Assembly (NCBI GenBank): GCA_001304855.1
Contig: BBZN01000014.1
Span: 1-64,000, forward strand
DNA length: 64,000 nucleotides
Origin: Clostridia bacterium UC5.1-1D2
GTDB taxonomy: Bacteria; Bacillota; Clostridia; Lachnospirales; Lachnospiraceae
Reading direction: 5' to 3'
Part shown: piece by piece, positions 60,501 to 64,000 of the stretch
Numbering within the stretch: position 1 is the first letter of the stretch
Layout of the letters: every line of letters begins with the position of its first letter
The notes under the pieces: model-generated
What the model saw: the letters and a program-made list of their open reading frames with translations, nothing else
Told to the model about the DNA's origin: nothing
The model's database searches: none
Program-made: the position numbers and the translations under genes

Positions 60501-60574
60501 TATCAATATGAAGTTAATATATCGTTAAAGACATCAACCTGTTTAAGGAGAAAAACTAAGAGGAGGATTACAAC

Positions 60575-61818
60575 ATGAGGAAAATGAAAAAATGTTTGGG
60601 AGCTGCCATGGCGATCTGTCTCGTATCATCATCCCTTGCAGCATGTTCAGGCGGAGGCGGGACTGCTACCACAGCAGCTCAGGCGGCAGCGCCTGCAGCG
60701 CCCGCGGCAGACGGAACGGAGGCGTCAGGTGATGCGGCTATGCAGTCAGCTGCATCAGGCGATCCCATCAAAATCGGCGTATCCAATATGGTAACCGGCC
60801 CCATGGCGGCGGGAGGCCTTCGCATGAAGCAGGCTATCACCCTTGCATTTGAGGAGATTAACGCAGCAGGCGGCGTTCTGGGCGGCAGGCCTCTGGAGAT
60901 GGTGCTTGTGGATGATACGGGAACGCCTACAGGCGCAGTTAATGCCGTGAATAAGATTCTGGGTGAGAATGTATCCGTGGCAATCGGACCCCATACCTCC
61001 CCTATGGCTTCCGCGACCCAGGAACTGTACCGTAAGGCCGGGGTGCCCTTTATCTCAGCAGCTACCTCTCCAAAGCTTTTAGATGCCCAGAATCCGTATT
61101 TCTTCCGTATATCCGTATCTGATGGCGCGGTAGGACCGGCCATGGTGGAATTTGCAAAAGAGAAATTCGGCGCGAAAAAATCGGCGCTCTCTATGACACG
61201 GACGACTATGGAGTGGCGGCGGACAACGCCACCAAGCTTACTGCGAACCAACGGCATAGAATATTATTCGGAAGGATTTACTTCCGGCGATAAGGATCTG
61301 ACCTCCCAGCTCTCCAAGATTAAGGGATGGGGACCGGATGTGGTGTTTGATTTTTCACACGATGCAGAGGCAGCCTTAATTGTACGCCAGCTGGATGAGC
61401 TGGGTATGGGCGACCTTCCCCATGTAGGACCGAATGCTCTTGCGCAGTCCCAGACCTACGACCTCTGCGACGCAAAGCAGCTGGAGGTACTTACGCTTCC
61501 ACAGATTTCTATGCAGACGAGAGCAACCCGGTTATGAAGAAGTATCTGGATGATTTCCATGGCCGCTGGGGCGAGGATGTGGAGCGTTATGCAGCCATGT
61601 ATTATACGGCGGCATACCTGGCAGCAGACGCCATTGAGAGAGCGGGTTCCGATAAACCTGAGGATATAAGGCAGGCCCTTTCCGAGACAAAAGATTTTGA
61701 GGCCGTATTCGGCATGCTGAACTGTTCTGAGCAGGGAGAGATGAATACCAACCTGTATATTCTGGTGTTTGACGGAGAGAAAAATATGAACGTGGCACAG
61801 CAGGTTTCCCTGGACTGA
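60575..61818 (+). CDS. livJ: Branched-chain-amino-acid-type ABC binding lipoprotein, several lost bases
   Basis: Periplasmic-binding-protein-type-1 receptor of the LivJ family, about 416 residues. The signal peptide ends SSLAACSGGG (lipobox), and a long Ala/Thr linker follows. Marks: IKIGVSNMVTGPMAAGGLRMKQ, FEEINAAGGVLGGRPLEMVL, and SVAIGPHTSPMASATQELY. Bases are lost near 61185 and 61245 (between them the family sequence ALYDTDDYGVAADNATKL is in another frame) and near 61495. ATG 60575 follows AGGAGG. Ligand may be a branched-chain amino acid, urea, or another amide; the sequence does not decide. Confidence 0.9.
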
Positions 61819-61937
61819 CGGAGACAGATAACGTAAATCCATAAAATGTGCAACATAAATAAACAGACATATATTCCGTGTCGGGGTTTATATCCCGGCG
61901 CGGATAATCTTAAGGAAAGTTTTAGGGAGGTTTAAGT

Positions 61938-62804
61938 ATGCAGGTATTTGTACAGCTGCTCATCACCGGTATTGCAATGGGGTTTATCTATGCGCTGGTA
62001 GGAATTGAGTACACACTGATATGGAATGCAACCGGACTTCTGAACTTCAGCCATGATAAATTTATCCTGTTTGGCGCGTATATGTTTGCAGGTACTTACG
62101 TACTGAGCCTGGGGCTCCCTCCGGTACTGGCAATTCTCTGCACAGTTCTCACGATGTTTCTTCTGGGCATGGTGAGCGCTTTTGTGATATTTAACCCGCT
62201 GAGCAAGCTCTCGACAAATTTATTCGCTGTAATCGGAACCGTTATTTTAGGAAGAATTATTACGGAATCCGTCCGCTTAATCTGGGGACCCCTTCCATTT
62301 ACACTGGACAGCTTTTTAAGAGGCTCCGTCCATCTTGGGCCCATTGTAGTGTCCAAGGCCCACCTTGTAATTATTGCAGTCTGTACGGTTATTACGGCAG
62401 GACTCCAGGTGTTTTTTAAAACCACCAAGATGGGAAAGGCCATGCGCTGCGTATCTGAGAACAAGACAGCCGCCTCTTTAATGGGTATCAATGTTCCCAT
62501 GAACATTGCATTTACGGTAGGCCTGTCCGCGCTGATCTGTGCGACTATCGGTATTCTGGTAATTCCGATTTTCAACGTGGAACTTCAGATGTCCTCAATG
62601 ATTGGCCTGAAAGGCTTTGCATCGGGTGTTATCGGCGGATTCGGCTATCTGCCGGGCGCGATTGCAGGCGGTATTCTTCTGGGGGTTGTGGAGATTTTTG
62701 GAAGTATGATTATCCCTTCTGTGTATAAGGACTGCCTTTCTTTTATACTTTTGATCATTTTCCTGCTGATTAAACCTTCAGGAATTTTAGGAAGCAGGAG
62801 GTAA
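61938..62804 (+). CDS. livH: Branched-chain-amino-acid-type ABC permease LivH
   Basis: Intact 288-residue membrane permease with about eight helices. Typical N-terminal QLLITGIAMGFIYALVGIEY, GLLNFSHDKFILFGAY, and the EAA-like MGKAMRCVSENKTAASLMGIN. GGFGYLPGAIAGGILLGVVE follows. AGGGAGG precedes ATG 61938. It lies 12 bp before livM and forms the heterodimeric channel with it. Confidence 0.93.
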   Translation: MQVFVQLLITGIAMGFIYALVGIEYTLIWNATGLLNFSHDKFILFGAYMFAGTYVLSLGLPPVLAILCTVLTMFLLGMVSAFVIFNPLSKLSTNLFAVIGTVILGRIITESVRLIWGPLPFTLDSFLRGSVHLGPIVVSKAHLVIIAVCTVITAGLQVFFKTTKMGKAMRCVSENKTAASLMGINVPMNIAFTVGLSALICATIGILVIPIFNVELQMSSMIGLKGFASGVIGGFGYLPGAIAGGILLGVVEIFGSMIIPSVYKDCLSFILLIIFLLIKPSGILGSRR

Positions 62805-62815
62805 GGAGGAGAGCT

Positions 62816-63783
62816 ATGAAAAAAATGTATCCGCGCTTATAATTGCATTGGCAGCGATTGCTTTCGCAGCGATTCTTCCTATGTTTATTTCCAATAATTA
62901 CCATTTAAACCTGATGATTCAGGTGCTGATCAATATCATAATCGTTGTGGGGCTTAACTTTATTACCGGACTTACGGGTCAGATGAACCTGGGTACTGCA
63001 GGCATCTTTTCCATGGGAGCCTATACCTCCTCCCTTCTGGCTACGAGGCTGGGGCTCAACCCCTGGCTCTGTATTATAGCTGCAATCGGAATGGGGTTTC
63101 TCATCGGAATGGGACTTGGGTATCCATCCCTCAGAGTTTCCGGCGTGTATCTGGCGCTCACGACTATCGGCTTTTCCGAGATTGTCAGAATTCTCATGAC
63201 GAACCTGACGGATCTTACAGGGGGAGCGTTGGGCGTAACAGGCATACCCTCATTTTCTGTTTTCGGTTTTAAGCTTCAGACCAACAAGGAAATCTACTAC
63301 CTCTATCTCTTCATAGCGGTGATACTGATATTTAATGCTTACCGTATTGTCAATTCCAAGTGGGGGCGTTCCTTTCTGGCAGTCAAGGATAACCCGGATG
63401 CAGTGGAGGCAGGCGGAGTAAATATTGCAAGCATTAAAATTATGGCATTTACCATGGCGGCTATCTATGCTACCATAGCAGGCAGCCTGTATGCCCACTA
63501 TGTGGGCTTTATCAACCCCAGCGCCTACAACCTGGAATTTTCCATCAACTATGTTGTAATGCTGGTTATCGGCGGTATCGGTTCGGTTCCGGGCAATGTC
63601 TTAGGAGCGATCCTTGTGACTCTGGTGCCGGAGTTCCTGCGGTTTATGGAGAACTATTACTGGCTGGTATTTTCCATTATCACACTGCTGTTTGTTATTT
63701 TCCTTCCAAATGGAATTGTATCTCTGTTCAGAGTTAAAAAGGCAGCAGGGAAAACAGCGAAAGGAGGCCGGGCAAATGGCTGA
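62816..63783 (+). CDS. livM: Branched-chain-amino-acid-type ABC permease LivM, one lost base
   Basis: About 322 residues. The true start is ATG 62816 with AAGGAGGA upstream; an A lost in the run at 62819-62825 breaks the frame and restoring it gives MKKNVSALIIALAAIA. Family marks: GLTGQMNLGTAGIFSMGAYTSS, YPSLRVSGVYLALTTIGFSE, WGRSFLAVKDNPDAVEAGGV, and IGGIGSVPGNVLGAILVTL. It overlaps the livG start by 8 bp. Confidence 0.93.
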
Positions 63784-64000
63784 TACAAGAGAGGGAAAAT
63801 CTATCTTAACTTTAAACCATGTAACCAAGAGATTCTCCGGTCTGGTTGCAGTAAACGACCTGTCTCTTGATATGAAGGAGCGCACCATCCACGCTCTTAT
63901 CGGGCCAAACGGCGCAGGAAAATCCACTGCCATCAATATGATTACGGGACTTCTTCCTCTGACAGAGGGAGAGATTTATCACGAGAACGTTAAAATCAGC
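63776..64000 (+). CDS. livG: Branched-chain-amino-acid-type ABC ATPase LivG, cut by right edge
   Basis: First 75 residues of the ATP-binding subunit: LTLNHVTKRFSGLVAVNDLS, then Walker A IGPNGAGKSTAINMITG. The rest lies outside the window. AAAGGAGG precedes ATG 63776, which overlaps the end of livM. A livF gene probably follows. Confidence 0.92.
   Translation, partial: MADTREGKSILTLNHVTKRFSGLVAVNDLSLDMKERTIHALIGPNGAGKSTAINMITGLLPLTEGEIYHENVKIS

Overview
The window looks like a chromosomal segment of a spore-forming, anaerobic, mid-GC Firmicute of the Lachnospiraceae / Clostridium cluster XIVa type. Evidence: a SipL spore-coat morphogenesis protein, a complete clostridial-order V-type ATPase operon, a CD1871A-type CXXC miniprotein next to a 4Fe-4S membrane protein, a DUF1667 FAD-enzyme trio, and strong AGGAGG ribosome sites throughout. 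No rRNA, tRNA, CRISPR array, phage or plasmid module was found.

The dominant technical feature is that well over half of the recognisable genes, including essential ones such as rpsR, ssb and threonylcarbamoyl-AMP synthase, are split by single-base losses. These mostly shorten a run of the same base, and putting one base back restores the family sequence on both sides. I read this as an unpolished assembly, not gene decay, so the pieces are annotated as single genes with the lost-base position given.

Layout. 1-5.7 kb: an unrecognised minus-strand protein running off the left edge, a PutP sodium symporter, IlvE and a PrcB-domain lipoprotein. 6-15.3 kb: a HExxH protein with a duplicated FWPSNW motif, cysE, a TtcA-like enzyme, sipL, two GNAT-fold genes in an ATGA overlap, a sirtuin, an aldo/keto reductase and a DUF951 protein; three copies of a foldback repeat lie between these genes. 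15.3-20.6 kb: a LysR regulator divergent from a TRAP transporter (dctQ-dctM-dctP) plus a metallohydrolase. 20.7-25.5 kb: rpsF-ssb-rpsR, then on the minus strand yyaL and an FAD/Rieske oxidoreductase. 25.8-28 kb: a citC-like ligase containing a 10-residue tandem repeat, divergent from a solitary precorrin-2 methyltransferase. 28-35.8 kb: a dipeptide-type ABC transporter (binding protein, two ATPases, two permeases) with an acetamidase/formamidase-family gene and a LysR gene; a remnant of the foldback repeat sits inside the operon.

35.8-40.2 kb: an RND efflux pair (adaptor and pump) behind a promoter with an overlapping operator-like inverted repeat and a leader terminator. 40.4-49.4 kb: V-ATPase genes H-I-K-E-C-F-A-B-D; the K subunit carries every residue of the known sodium site. 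49.6-51.3 kb: TlpA-like thioredoxin lipoprotein, CD1871A protein and 4Fe-4S membrane protein. 51.6-54 kb: a YheO/DauR-type regulator with kdgK and eda (lower Entner-Doudoroff or hexuronate steps). 54.2-55.3 kb: threonylcarbamoyl-AMP synthase. 55.3-59.4 kb: a FadR-type regulator and a GlpA-like / FAD oxidoreductase / DUF1667 operon. 59.5-64 kb: a GntR regulator divergent from a branched-chain-amino-acid-type ABC transporter (livJ-H-M-G), cut by the right edge.

The most interesting non-gene signal is the foldback repeat family with 16-bp terminal inverted repeats placed directly after stop codons. The most interesting coding signals are the repeat-bearing CitC, the HExxH protein and the unrecognised left-edge protein.
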